DNA of 64,000 nucleotides, taken from positions 372,001 through 436,000 of the forward strand of contig NZ_JAVIFU010000001.1 in assembly GCF_031157315.1 (NCBI RefSeq), written 5' to 3'. The notes beneath the pieces are model-generated. The model was not told where the DNA came from. It ran no database searches and was given only the letters and a program-made list of their open reading frames with translations. Positions 8,481 through 15,883 of this stretch are shown here, one piece after another (position 1 is the first letter of the stretch; every line of letters begins with the position of its first letter). This DNA is from Paenibacillus sp. LHD-38. GTDB lineage: Bacteria; Bacillota; Bacilli; Paenibacillales; Paenibacillaceae. The position numbers were made by a program, and so were the translations under genes.

Positions 8481-9212
8481 GTGTATCGCATTTTTATCGT
8501 GGAGGACGATGACAAAATCGCTTCTATTTTGAAAAATAACATGAATAAATATGGCTTTGAGGCAGCTGCCGTCAAGCAGTTTCGCGATATTATGCCAGAG
8601 CTGGAGGCCTTTGAGCCGCATTTGGTGCTGTTGGACATTAATTTGCCGTATTTCGACGGTTATTATTGGTGCAGACAAATCCGTGCCAGGTCGAGAATTC
8701 CGATTATTTTCATCTCTGCAAGAGCAGGTGAAATGGATCAGGTAATGGCGATCGAGAACGGCGGTGACGATTACATAACGAAGCCGATTCATTTGGATTT
8801 GCTTATGGCGAAGGTGAAGAGTGTGCTGAGGAGAACCTATGGGGAATATGCGGCACCCGGATCGACAACAGCAGCTGACACAGGAGCCGTGTCGCATGGG
8901 GAGTTGTCAGCAAATGGCTTGCATCTTTTTTTGAATCGCAACGAATTGGAATGGAGCGGCCTGCGCGTTGAGCTGACGAAAAATGAACAGCTGCTTGCTG
9001 AATGCTTAATGAGGCAATCCGGCGTCGTCGTGTCACGCGAGCAACTGCTGGAGGCGCTCTGGGACGACGTGCAATTTGTTGACGACAATACGCTCACCGT
9101 AAACGTGACGAGACTTCGGAAAAAGCTTGAGGAGCTTGGGCTGCAAAAAGCGATAGAAACCGTGCGCGGTCAGGGCTATAAGTTGACTATCCCAAAGGGG
9201 GCGCCCCGATGA
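8481..9212 (+). CDS. BceR-like response regulator (first module)
   Basis: OmpR-family regulator of 243 residues. The receiver has the acidic pair EDDD near residue 8 and phospho-acceptor Asp52 in LLDINLPYFDG. The C-terminal winged helix ends TVNVTRLRKKLEELG. The start is GTG 8481 behind GAGGGGG. The sequence (YDG-WC after the Asp, FISARAGEMDQ, GGDDYITKP) is of the BceR/YvcP type that pairs with ABC transporters sensing antimicrobial peptides. It overlaps the kinase start by 4 bases. Its likely target is the inverted repeat at 10305-10318 before the transporter genes. Confidence 0.92.
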   Translation: MYRIFIVEDDDKIASILKNNMNKYGFEAAAVKQFRDIMPELEAFEPHLVLLDINLPYFDGYYWCRQIRARSRIPIIFISARAGEMDQVMAIENGGDDYITKPIHLDLLMAKVKSVLRRTYGEYAAPGSTTAADTGAVSHGELSANGLHLFLNRNELEWSGLRVELTKNEQLLAECLMRQSGVVVSREQLLEALWDDVQFVDDNTLTVNVTRLRKKLEELGLQKAIETVRGQGYKLTIPKGAPR

Positions 9213-10303
9213 GAGGCTTGTCGTTGGCGTTATTTTTGCGTGACAGGTTGTTGTTTATTTTTATGGCTTTGTTGATTATTTTGCTGTCGTTCAGCATGCT
9301 GCTTCTTGAGCGGGAGCGTTATCCAGGCCTTGTCGAGCTGGGTACGGTTTATTATTTTATGGTGCTGGCCTTATTTTTTCTTGGGGTATGGCTGGCTGTT
9401 GATTATGTTCGTCAGCGTGCTTATTTCAAGCAATTAATCGATGCAATTAACCGGTCTGAAGAGCTCAAGGCTACGTCGATCATAAAAACCACCGTTACAC
9501 AGGAGCAGAAGCTTGTCTCCAAGATGCTCGAGGAGCAGAACCGTGCCTATTTGAACGAGCTCGGCAAGTATCGCCGGCAGCAGGAGCTGCACAATCATTT
9601 TGTGCTCCAATGGGTACATCATATGAAGACGCCAGTATCGGTTGTCGACTTGCTGGCGCAAGAAGCGCTGCAGAAACCCGCATCCACTCAGGAAGAACAG
9701 AGGCTGCTCGCGCTGAGCCTGCAGGAAGAGACGGACCGAATGACGCGCGGGCTTGAAATGATGCTTTATACCGCAAGGCTGGACAAGTTTGAAATAGATC
9801 TCCATGTTAAGCAAACGGCGCTGCATGCTTTGGCAAGGAACGTGGTAAATGCGCATAAGAAGCTGTGTATAAGGCACTCCATTTTTCCGCGCATTGACGG
9901 CGAGGCTTGGGTGGAAACGGACGAGAAGTGGATGACATTTGTGTTAAATCAGTTCGTCAGCAACGCGATCAAATACAGCAAAAGCAAAGCGGGCGCCAAA
10001 AAGATTATTTTTACGATGGAAGCTTTCGGAAATGCCGGAGGCAAGCTTACCGTGTCCGATGAGGGTATGGGCATAGCTTCGCATGAGCTGCCGCGTATTT
10101 TTGATCCATTCTTTACAGGAGAGAACGGCCGTACAACAGGGGAGTCGACAGGGATGGGTCTCTATTTGGCGAAGCAGGTATGCAGCCGGCTGGGCCACGA
10201 GCTGTCCGTAACCTCCGTATTGGGAGAGAGCACGGCGATGACTATCGTATTTCAGCCTCGCGGCATTCATATATTGGGCAGCCAGGAGGAGGAGGGTATC
10301 TAG
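9209..10303 (+). CDS. BceS-like intramembrane-sensing histidine kinase (first module)
   Basis: 364 residues with two N-terminal membrane helices (about 13-33 and 45-65) separated by only a short loop, so there is no extracellular sensor domain. The phosphorylation motif WVHHMKTPVS has His137, followed by an ATPase domain (NQFVSNAIKYSK, DEGMGI, GMGLYLAKQVC). This architecture defines BceS-type kinases, which do not sense peptide themselves but are controlled by their partner BceAB transporter. ATGA overlap with the regulator. Confidence 0.92.
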   Translation: MRGLSLALFLRDRLLFIFMALLIILLSFSMLLLERERYPGLVELGTVYYFMVLALFFLGVWLAVDYVRQRAYFKQLIDAINRSEELKATSIIKTTVTQEQKLVSKMLEEQNRAYLNELGKYRRQQELHNHFVLQWVHHMKTPVSVVDLLAQEALQKPASTQEEQRLLALSLQEETDRMTRGLEMMLYTARLDKFEIDLHVKQTALHALARNVVNAHKKLCIRHSIFPRIDGEAWVETDEKWMTFVLNQFVSNAIKYSKSKAGAKKIIFTMEAFGNAGGKLTVSDEGMGIASHELPRIFDPFFTGENGRTTGESTGMGLYLAKQVCSRLGHELSVTSVLGESTAMTIVFQPRGIHILGSQEEEGI

Positions 10304-10304
10304 G

Positions 10305-10318
10305 TGACAACTTTGTAA
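10305..10318 (+). promoter_or_regulatory. BceR-type operator upstream of the first bceAB-like pair
   Basis: Inverted repeat TGACA-ACTT-TGTAA, matching the TNACA-N4-TGTAA pattern described for BceR-like regulators. It begins directly after the kinase stop. A -10 like TATACT at 10375-10380 lies about 55 bases downstream with no clear -35, consistent with activation. The same motif lies before the second module at 39439-39452. Confidence 0.75.
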
Positions 10319-10428
10319 GGTTCGCAGCAGATAATTGAAAGGGAAATCGATGGGATTCATGTATCCTTCTCGTCTATACTAAGGCTATCGAAGCACACTA
10401 TAGATCAGATTTGGGGAGGAACAAAGCA

Positions 10429-11205
10429 ATGAGCGTACTAAAAGCACAAGGGCTAGGCAAAATATACAGCAGCAAAGGTAACGTTGCATATAAAGCGCTT
10501 GAGGATATTGAACTGCAGGTTGAAGCGGGAGAATTCGTAGGCGTAATGGGACCTTCAGGAAGCGGGAAAACAACGTTACTAAATTTATTATCAACGATTG
10601 ATCGGCCAACCTCTGGCGAGATCGAAATCAACGGCGTCAATCCAAGCAAGCTGACCGATAAGAAGTTGGCTTTATTCCGCCGGCGCGAGCTTGGCTTCGT
10701 CTTCCAGGATTTTAATCTGCTGGATACGTTATCGATAAAGGAAAATATCATTTTGCCGCTCGTATTGGAGGGCATGGCACCGAAACTAATTGAACAGAAG
10801 CTGAATCCGCTAGCGGAGCTGCTGCAAATCGCAGCGATACTGAATAAACGGACCTATGAGGTATCCGGCGGACAGAAACAGCGGGCTGCGATCGCACGGG
10901 CTATTATTCACCAACCTTCGCTTGTGCTTGCCGACGAGCTCACCGGAAATCTGGATTCGAAATCGGCGAAAGATGTCATGGATTCGCTCAAGGATATGAA
11001 TGAGCGGTTTAAGGCGACAGTGCTCATGGTGACGCATGATCCGTTCTCGGCGAGCTATTGCCAGCGAATTGTTTTTATCAAAGATGGGAAGTTTTTCTCG
11101 GAAATTCGCCGAGGTTCGAATAGACAAGCGTTCTTCCAACAAATTTTAGACGCGCTCAGCGTGCTGGGAGGTAATTTCGATGACGTTCCGTTCGCTCGCG
11201 CTTAG
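10429..11205 (+). CDS. BceA-like ABC transporter ATPase (first module)
   Basis: MacB/LolD-type ATPase of 258 residues: Walker A GPSGSGKTT, a Q-loop in FVFQDFNLLDTL, signature SGGQKQR, and Walker B LVLADELTGNLDSKS. The usual DEPT is DELT here, a Pro to Leu change seen in the sequence; the catalytic Glu is kept. Start at ATG 10429 behind GGGGAGG. It overlaps the permease gene by 26 bases. With BceB it forms the flux sensor and resistance pump for bacitracin-like or lantibiotic peptides, a role known for the family. Confidence 0.93.
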   Translation: MSVLKAQGLGKIYSSKGNVAYKALEDIELQVEAGEFVGVMGPSGSGKTTLLNLLSTIDRPTSGEIEINGVNPSKLTDKKLALFRRRELGFVFQDFNLLDTLSIKENIILPLVLEGMAPKLIEQKLNPLAELLQIAAILNKRTYEVSGGQKQRAAIARAIIHQPSLVLADELTGNLDSKSAKDVMDSLKDMNERFKATVLMVTHDPFSASYCQRIVFIKDGKFFSEIRRGSNRQAFFQQILDALSVLGGNFDDVPFARA

Positions 11206-13123
11206 TAATATTCGGGGCAACTGGCGATCATACAGCGCATTTTTTCTGAGCAGCGTGTTTTCCGTTATGATCTTTTACATTTATGCGGCATTTCTGTACC
11301 ATCCCGAGGTATTGAGCGGCCATATTATGGCGGCATCGAAAATACGTAAAGGCATGGAGTTCTGCGAGTACATTATCGTTATATTCTCGTTTTTGTTTGT
11401 GCTGTATTCGAATTCCGCCTTTTTAAAGACGAGGCAGCAGGAGTTTGGTTTATTCTCCTTATTCGGCATGACAAGAGTACAGCTGCGAAAGCTGGTCATC
11501 TACGAAAATGCCGCGATCGCCTTTTTGGCCATCGTCGCAGGGATCGGACTCGGCATGTTGTTCAGCAAGCTGTTTTTTATGACTCTATCGGTGCTGTTGA
11601 GTTTAGAAAAAACGATTCCTTTTGCAGCGCCTGTTAAAGCGATTGGACTTACCGCAGGCGGATTTTTTGTCCTGTTTATGCTTATTTCCATTTTGACTGC
11701 GCTGCGCATCGGCCGTACCGAAATTGTCGATTTGCTGAAAGCCGCGCGCAAGCCAAAGGGGCAGCTCGTGTTTTCACCCTGGCTGGTTGCCGTGGCTGTA
11801 TTCTGTTTAATGGCAGCTTACGGCATGGCCTTGGCCATGAACAGCGGAACTTTTATTATACTGGCACTGCCCATATTGGTTACCGTCGTAATCGGTACGT
11901 ATTTTCTCTTTACGCAGTTCAGTATACTGCTGCTAAGGTTTATCCAGAAACGGGCGGCGCTTTACTATAAGCGCACGAATATGATTGTTTTCGCTCAGCT
12001 TGGCTACAAAATAAGAGACAATGCGCGAATTCTATTTATCGTATCGATTCTGAGCGCCGTCATTATGACCGCCTTAGGAACCGTATATATTTTGCAAATA
12101 GGCGGAAAAAAAGGAATGCTTGAGAATTCTCCCTTCTCCCTTGCCTACAGTGAGACGGGCTTAAATACACATAAAGTCATCGATCCTGCTGAGCTTAAGC
12201 GCATCGTCGCCGAGGATGGCTTTCAAATAACGGAAGAAATAAAGGCTGCCGGCGTGCTTATTAATCGTTATTCCGTCCAATGGGGAGATGAGGAGTTCCG
12301 CGAATCGGATTTTGACGCGTTGATTCTCTCGGCTACGGATTACAATAAGCTTGCTGAATTAACGAATCAGCCGAACATTCAACCTGAAAATGGCAAGGTA
12401 ATTCTAGTTTCGTCATTTTCCAGAAAGGATACAAATCCGACCGGCGTTGTAAAAGGGAGTATCAACGGCAAAGCAGCACAATTCGAAATTAGCGGCGAGA
12501 TTGAAGCGACGGTAATGAACGGGCTTCAGAGCAATTATTACACGTTCGTAATGGATGATTTCTCCTATATAGAGCTGTTATCGGATGTGCCGGAGGATCA
12601 GTTGTTTACGATGTACGGCTACGAGCTAAGTGATTGGGAGAATTCAGCTGCGACTGCTGATAAGCTGAGTAAGCTGGTACCCGAAGAACTCCAAGGTCAA
12701 ATAGATTTTAGGCGCGCAGACCATTTGGAACAAATGAACGAGACGGTTTCATTAACACTGTTTATAGGCATGTTCATCAGCTTGTTATTTTTTATCGCTT
12801 CCGGCAGCATGATTTATTTCAAGCTGTTCACCGAGCTGCAGGAGGATCAAGCACAGTTTAGAGCGCTGACCCGAATCGGCATGACAAAGGGCGAGATTCG
12901 CAAAATCGTGGTTACGCAGGTCGGTATCGTTTTCTTTGTTCCTGTTGTCGTCGGTATTTCTCACGCTTTGTTTGCGATGCAAGCACTCGATAATATGATG
13001 GAATCCTCTAACTGGATCTATTCCTTTATCGTTATCGGCATTTATATTGCGATGCAGACGCTGTACTTCCTTGTCGCATGCAGCAGTTATATGAAGAGCA
13101 TGCTTCGCGGTGCAAGCGCATAG
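11180..13123 (+). CDS. BceB-like ABC transporter permease (first module)
   Basis: 647 residues, FtsX-type with about ten membrane helices. A large extracellular loop of about 200 residues (roughly 310-515) lies between the seventh and eighth helices, the hallmark of BceB. Starts at ATG 11180 behind GGAGG, inside the end of the ATPase gene. It should bind the peptide complex and pass the signal to the BceS-like kinase encoded just upstream. The exact peptide cannot be predicted. Confidence 0.93.
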   Translation: MTFRSLALSNIRGNWRSYSAFFLSSVFSVMIFYIYAAFLYHPEVLSGHIMAASKIRKGMEFCEYIIVIFSFLFVLYSNSAFLKTRQQEFGLFSLFGMTRVQLRKLVIYENAAIAFLAIVAGIGLGMLFSKLFFMTLSVLLSLEKTIPFAAPVKAIGLTAGGFFVLFMLISILTALRIGRTEIVDLLKAARKPKGQLVFSPWLVAVAVFCLMAAYGMALAMNSGTFIILALPILVTVVIGTYFLFTQFSILLLRFIQKRAALYYKRTNMIVFAQLGYKIRDNARILFIVSILSAVIMTALGTVYILQIGGKKGMLENSPFSLAYSETGLNTHKVIDPAELKRIVAEDGFQITEEIKAAGVLINRYSVQWGDEEFRESDFDALILSATDYNKLAELTNQPNIQPENGKVILVSSFSRKDTNPTGVVKGSINGKAAQFEISGEIEATVMNGLQSNYYTFVMDDFSYIELLSDVPEDQLFTMYGYELSDWENSAATADKLSKLVPEELQGQIDFRRADHLEQMNETVSLTLFIGMFISLLFFIASGSMIYFKLFTELQEDQAQFRALTRIGMTKGEIRKIVVTQVGIVFFVPVVVGISHALFAMQALDNMMESSNWIYSFIVIGIYIAMQTLYFLVACSSYMKSMLRGASA

Positions 13124-13136
13124 TCGATATCTAATA

Positions 13137-13177
13137 AAACGGCTTCCTTCTCATTCTTTGAGAGGAAGCCGTTTTTT
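13137..13177 (+). terminator. Bidirectional terminator after first Bce module
   Basis: ACGGCTTCCTCTC-type arms (AAACGGCTTCCTTCTC with GAGAGGAAGCCGTTTT) with A and T runs on both sides. It serves the permease and the convergent gene at 13190. Confidence 0.9.
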
Positions 13178-13189
13178 TGAAAGAAAAGT

Positions 13190-13564
13190 TTAGAAGCAAG
13201 TAAAGGAGTTGATTTGACGCAAATCTATTCCCATATACATCCATGATCTTCCGAACCAACGGAAGCCGGCGACAGAATTACGCCCTACAAATACGGGGAA
13301 AAACCAAAAGCTTTGACCATTTGCTAGCCAAACAAAGGTATTTCGGAACAGACAGCCGGAAATAGCGCCAGGATCAACGGCGAACAAGGACTGTGAAGGC
13401 TGCTGCGGCGTAAACGAAGGGGGCGGCGCAGTTGGTGCACCCATCATTCCTTGTTGTCCTTGTTGTCCTTGTTGTCCTTGCGGTACTTGTGGGCCAAACG
13501 GCCCGATCGGTCCAAACGGTCCAAACGGTCCTGGAGGCGGGCCGGGAGGAGGCATAAATGACAT
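13190..13564 (-). CDS. Small Pro/Gly/Gln-rich protein, possible surface or spore-associated
   Basis: 124 residues. The first ~40 are low complexity: Pro-Gly-Phe repeats (PPPGPFGPFGP) then a QGQ-QGQ-QGQ run, collagen-like in flavour. The C-terminal ~65 residues are a compact aromatic domain (GCLFRNTFVWLANGQ, then VGRNSVAGFRWFG). Similar two-part proteins occur in Bacillus and Paenibacillus as uncharacterised family members. No signal peptide is seen. Function unknown; a surface or coat role is only a guess from composition. Confidence 0.75.
   Translation of the reverse strand: MSFMPPPGPPPGPFGPFGPIGPFGPQVPQGQQGQQGQQGMMGAPTAPPPSFTPQQPSQSLFAVDPGAISGCLFRNTFVWLANGQSFWFFPVFVGRNSVAGFRWFGRSWMYMGIDLRQINSFTCF
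13449..13479. repeat. 9-base tandem repeat inside the Pro/Gln-rich gene
   Basis: CCTTGTTGT occurs three times head to tail plus a partial fourth, coding for the Gly-Gln-Gln run. Nine-base units keep frame when copy number changes, so the protein could vary in length between strains. Confidence 0.8.
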
Positions 13565-13662
13565 GCATAATCACTCCTAATCAATTGGGCTAGAGCATTG
13601 TATGCAAAAGGGACTTACAAGGATTGGGCCATTTGACTATTCGCGCCATCACGCCAAGAGGG

Positions 13663-14427
13663 TTAGAAATGGGAGATGAGCTTCGTGCCAAGAATGGCAA
13701 CGGTCAGCCTGGAGGATGTAAAGGAGCTTCCTTCAAAGCTCAATAGATTCTCCACATACCCTAACGTATCGGCGTTTGTTGGTCCGATAATGCGCTGGAG
13801 AGCAAGCAAATCAAAGGATATGCGATTTTCATTTGTCACGATCGGGTTCAATGCCGCAATCGCAAGCACCTCGCCCTGAACGGGCTTTTTTAATTTTCCG
13901 TTGTCTTTGTAAAGCTCATTTAAGTAACGGCTTCCTTTACCGCTGATATCAATCAAGAACAGCACATCCAGCTGGGGACTCGATACGGCTACCTTGTAGT
14001 GGTCTTCAAAGTTGACGCGAAACTTGTACTCCTGATTATAGTCTAACGAATCAAACCGTTTGCGCAGCGTGTTGTTTGCAAAGGAATAGATATAAAAGGT
14101 TCCGTATCCGCCGCTTCCCCCGGAATCAATGCTCACGAGAATATCCGGAATTTTATTCTGATCGAAATCGCCAAGCAGCACCGAGGCATTGTATCCGGCA
14201 TTATTTTGCAAAGCAACGACAATTCGTTTCTGGGAATAGCCATCCTGAATGACGAGCTTGATCTGATCGGCGAAAATGCCGGATGGACCATCCGGTTTAT
14301 GTCCTATTAAGTAAACCTGATCGGGTATGCCGTCTCCGTTTATATCGCCTTGCTTCATATCAAGCAAATATTCATCTCTTGAAAAGCCGTTCTGTTGAAA
14401 GCGGTGTGTATGGAAAGATGAATGCAT
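13663..14427 (-). CDS. FG-GAP/VCBS-like repeat protein, function unknown
   Basis: 254 residues from ATG 14427, which has GGAGG eight bases upstream; an ATG six bases earlier (14433) is possible. Two calcium-loop-like motifs are visible, KQGDINGDGIPDQVYLIG and LLGDFDQNKIPDILVSID, as in FG-GAP or VCBS beta-propeller repeats. No export signal is apparent. It sits tail-to-head after the Pro-rich gene on the same strand. Nothing further can be said of its role. Confidence 0.75.
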   Translation of the reverse strand: MHSSFHTHRFQQNGFSRDEYLLDMKQGDINGDGIPDQVYLIGHKPDGPSGIFADQIKLVIQDGYSQKRIVVALQNNAGYNASVLLGDFDQNKIPDILVSIDSGGSGGYGTFYIYSFANNTLRKRFDSLDYNQEYKFRVNFEDHYKVAVSSPQLDVLFLIDISGKGSRYLNELYKDNGKLKKPVQGEVLAIAALNPIVTNENRISFDLLALQRIIGPTNADTLGYVENLLSFEGSSFTSSRLTVAILGTKLISHF

Positions 14428-14667
14428 GACCATTCCTCCAAGCAGCAATTTACAGTTCTCCTGTCTATACCTATGCAGGCGTATGTGTTTTGGATTGTGC
14501 GGATGCCCATTTCAAAGACATAGGGCCAAGCCGGGAAAAGCGAATATCAAGAGCTTGCGGCAAACCTTTGGATGTGGAGCGAACAGCAGGTCGGCCCTAC
14601 ATAATGCAATGAGATTTGGCCAAACTAAGGCCGACCGATTCTCATATCTGTGGAGGTGTCATTAATC

Positions 14668-15261
14668 ATGAAGCATTTAATCATTTATTGTCATCCGAAT
14701 CCGGACAGCTTTAACAATGCGATCGTCGATGCGTTTATCGGATCGCTCAAGGAACAGGGGCATGAAGTCATCGTGAGGGATTTGTATGCGATGAGCTTTG
14801 ATCCCGTGCTCAAAGCGAGTGATTTCGAGTCTTTGCGCGCAGGCAATATCCCAGCGGATATTAAAACGGAGCAGGAGCATGTGAAGTGGGCAGATGCCTT
14901 TACCATGGTGTACCCCATTTGGTGGACCGGTCTGCCGGCACTTATTAAAGGATATATTGACCGTGTATTTTCCTACGGTTTCGCTTACGTTTACGGGGAG
15001 AACGGGACTATAAACAAGCTTCTAACCGGTAAAAAAGGACTTATTATTAATACGCATGGAACGCCTTCGGATATCTATAGCAAGACAGGCATGTACGATG
15101 GGCTCAAAATAACATCGGACACCGGTATTTATGAATTTTGCGGCATCGAACCGGTGGGGCATATCTTCTTCGGCAGCGTGCCGCAAATTGACGATGACGC
15201 CCGCAAGCAAATGCTTGAGGAAGTGAAGGGAAAAGCGGTAAGCTTGTTTGAAACACAATGA
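14668..15261 (+). CDS. NAD(P)H dehydrogenase (quinone), flavodoxin-2 fold
   Basis: 197 residues of the Flavodoxin_2 family (NQO1/KefF/YwrO type). The start MKHLIIYCHPNPDSFN is the FMN phosphate-binding loop, and the WPIWW-type motif is seen as YPIWWTGLPALIKGYIDRVFSYGFAY. Start ATG 14668 with GGAGG. The enzyme should transfer two electrons from NAD(P)H to quinones or similar acceptors in the cytoplasm. It stands alone between a minus-strand gene and a terminator. Confidence 0.92.
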   Translation: MKHLIIYCHPNPDSFNNAIVDAFIGSLKEQGHEVIVRDLYAMSFDPVLKASDFESLRAGNIPADIKTEQEHVKWADAFTMVYPIWWTGLPALIKGYIDRVFSYGFAYVYGENGTINKLLTGKKGLIINTHGTPSDIYSKTGMYDGLKITSDTGIYEFCGIEPVGHIFFGSVPQIDDDARKQMLEEVKGKAVSLFETQ

Positions 15262-15277
15262 TAACGGCAAAAAATAG

Positions 15278-15320
15278 GTGCGCCAAAAGGTCTGATTGAC
15301 CTTTCTTGGCGCACCATTTT
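15278..15320. terminator. Bidirectional terminator
   Basis: GGTGCGCCAA pairs with TTGGCGCACC and, inside, AGGTC with GACCT; A-rich on the left and T-rich on the right. It lies between convergent genes. Confidence 0.9.
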
Positions 15321-15333
15321 TAATGTAATGAGT

Positions 15334-15684
15334 TTAGCGCTCATAGCCGGGATAATTGTAATCGGTATCCTCCAGCTTGGCTAAAATGTTCATCTGACGG
15401 ATATGGGCTCTGGTTTCATCCGTGCCGAGCTCATATATGGCGTGATAGACCTTAATCAAATCCTCATTAAATTTATCCGTCGCTATGTCGTGTTCCGAGG
15501 ATTTGTAGGGGATTGGAGCCCGGAACTGCGTGATCTCATCATCCCGCTGAATTTGGTCCAGCTGCTGCTGGAGCTTATTCATCTCGTCAGGCGTTCCTAA
15601 TACGGTTAGTTGGTCATTAATAGAAGGCTCAGGCTCGATCCGCTTTCCGGATATAGATACATAGTACAATTTTCTCTGTGTCAT
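15334..15684 (-). CDS. Conserved hypothetical protein
   Basis: 116 residues, start at ATG 15684 behind GAGGAGTGAGGG. The protein is soluble and charged, with a coiled stretch EMNKLQQQLDQIQRDDEI in the middle and an acidic, Tyr-rich end (DTDYNYPGYE). I do not recognise the family. It is monocistronic and divergent from the giant glycosidase gene. Confidence 0.7.
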   Translation of the reverse strand: MTQRKLYYVSISGKRIEPEPSINDQLTVLGTPDEMNKLQQQLDQIQRDDEITQFRAPIPYKSSEHDIATDKFNEDLIKVYHAIYELGTDETRAHIRQMNILAKLEDTDYNYPGYER

Positions 15685-15812
15685 GGCCCTCACTCCTCTA
15701 GGGATTCGTTACTAAGTAATAAAACAAGTTTGACGCCGCTGAAGCATCGAGGCAGTGCTGATTTTTAAATAAAATAGCATTTTATTGCAAATACTTGTCT
15801 TCCTGTTTTACC

Positions 15813-15854
15813 TATAATGGATGAATAATGATTACTAAACGAACTTGGTTTAGT
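15813..15854 (+). promoter_or_regulatory. Promoter -10 and operator-like palindrome before the giant glycosidase
   Basis: TATAAT at 15813-15818 is followed 15 bases later by a perfect inverted repeat ACTAAAC-GAACTTG-GTTTAGT (15834-15854), in the expected transcribed leader 30 bases before the start. A repressor bound there would block transcription. The half-site does not match the XylR or AraR operators I know. Confidence 0.55.
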
Positions 15855-15883
15855 GTCTTATCCATAGGGAGGGAATAGAACAA

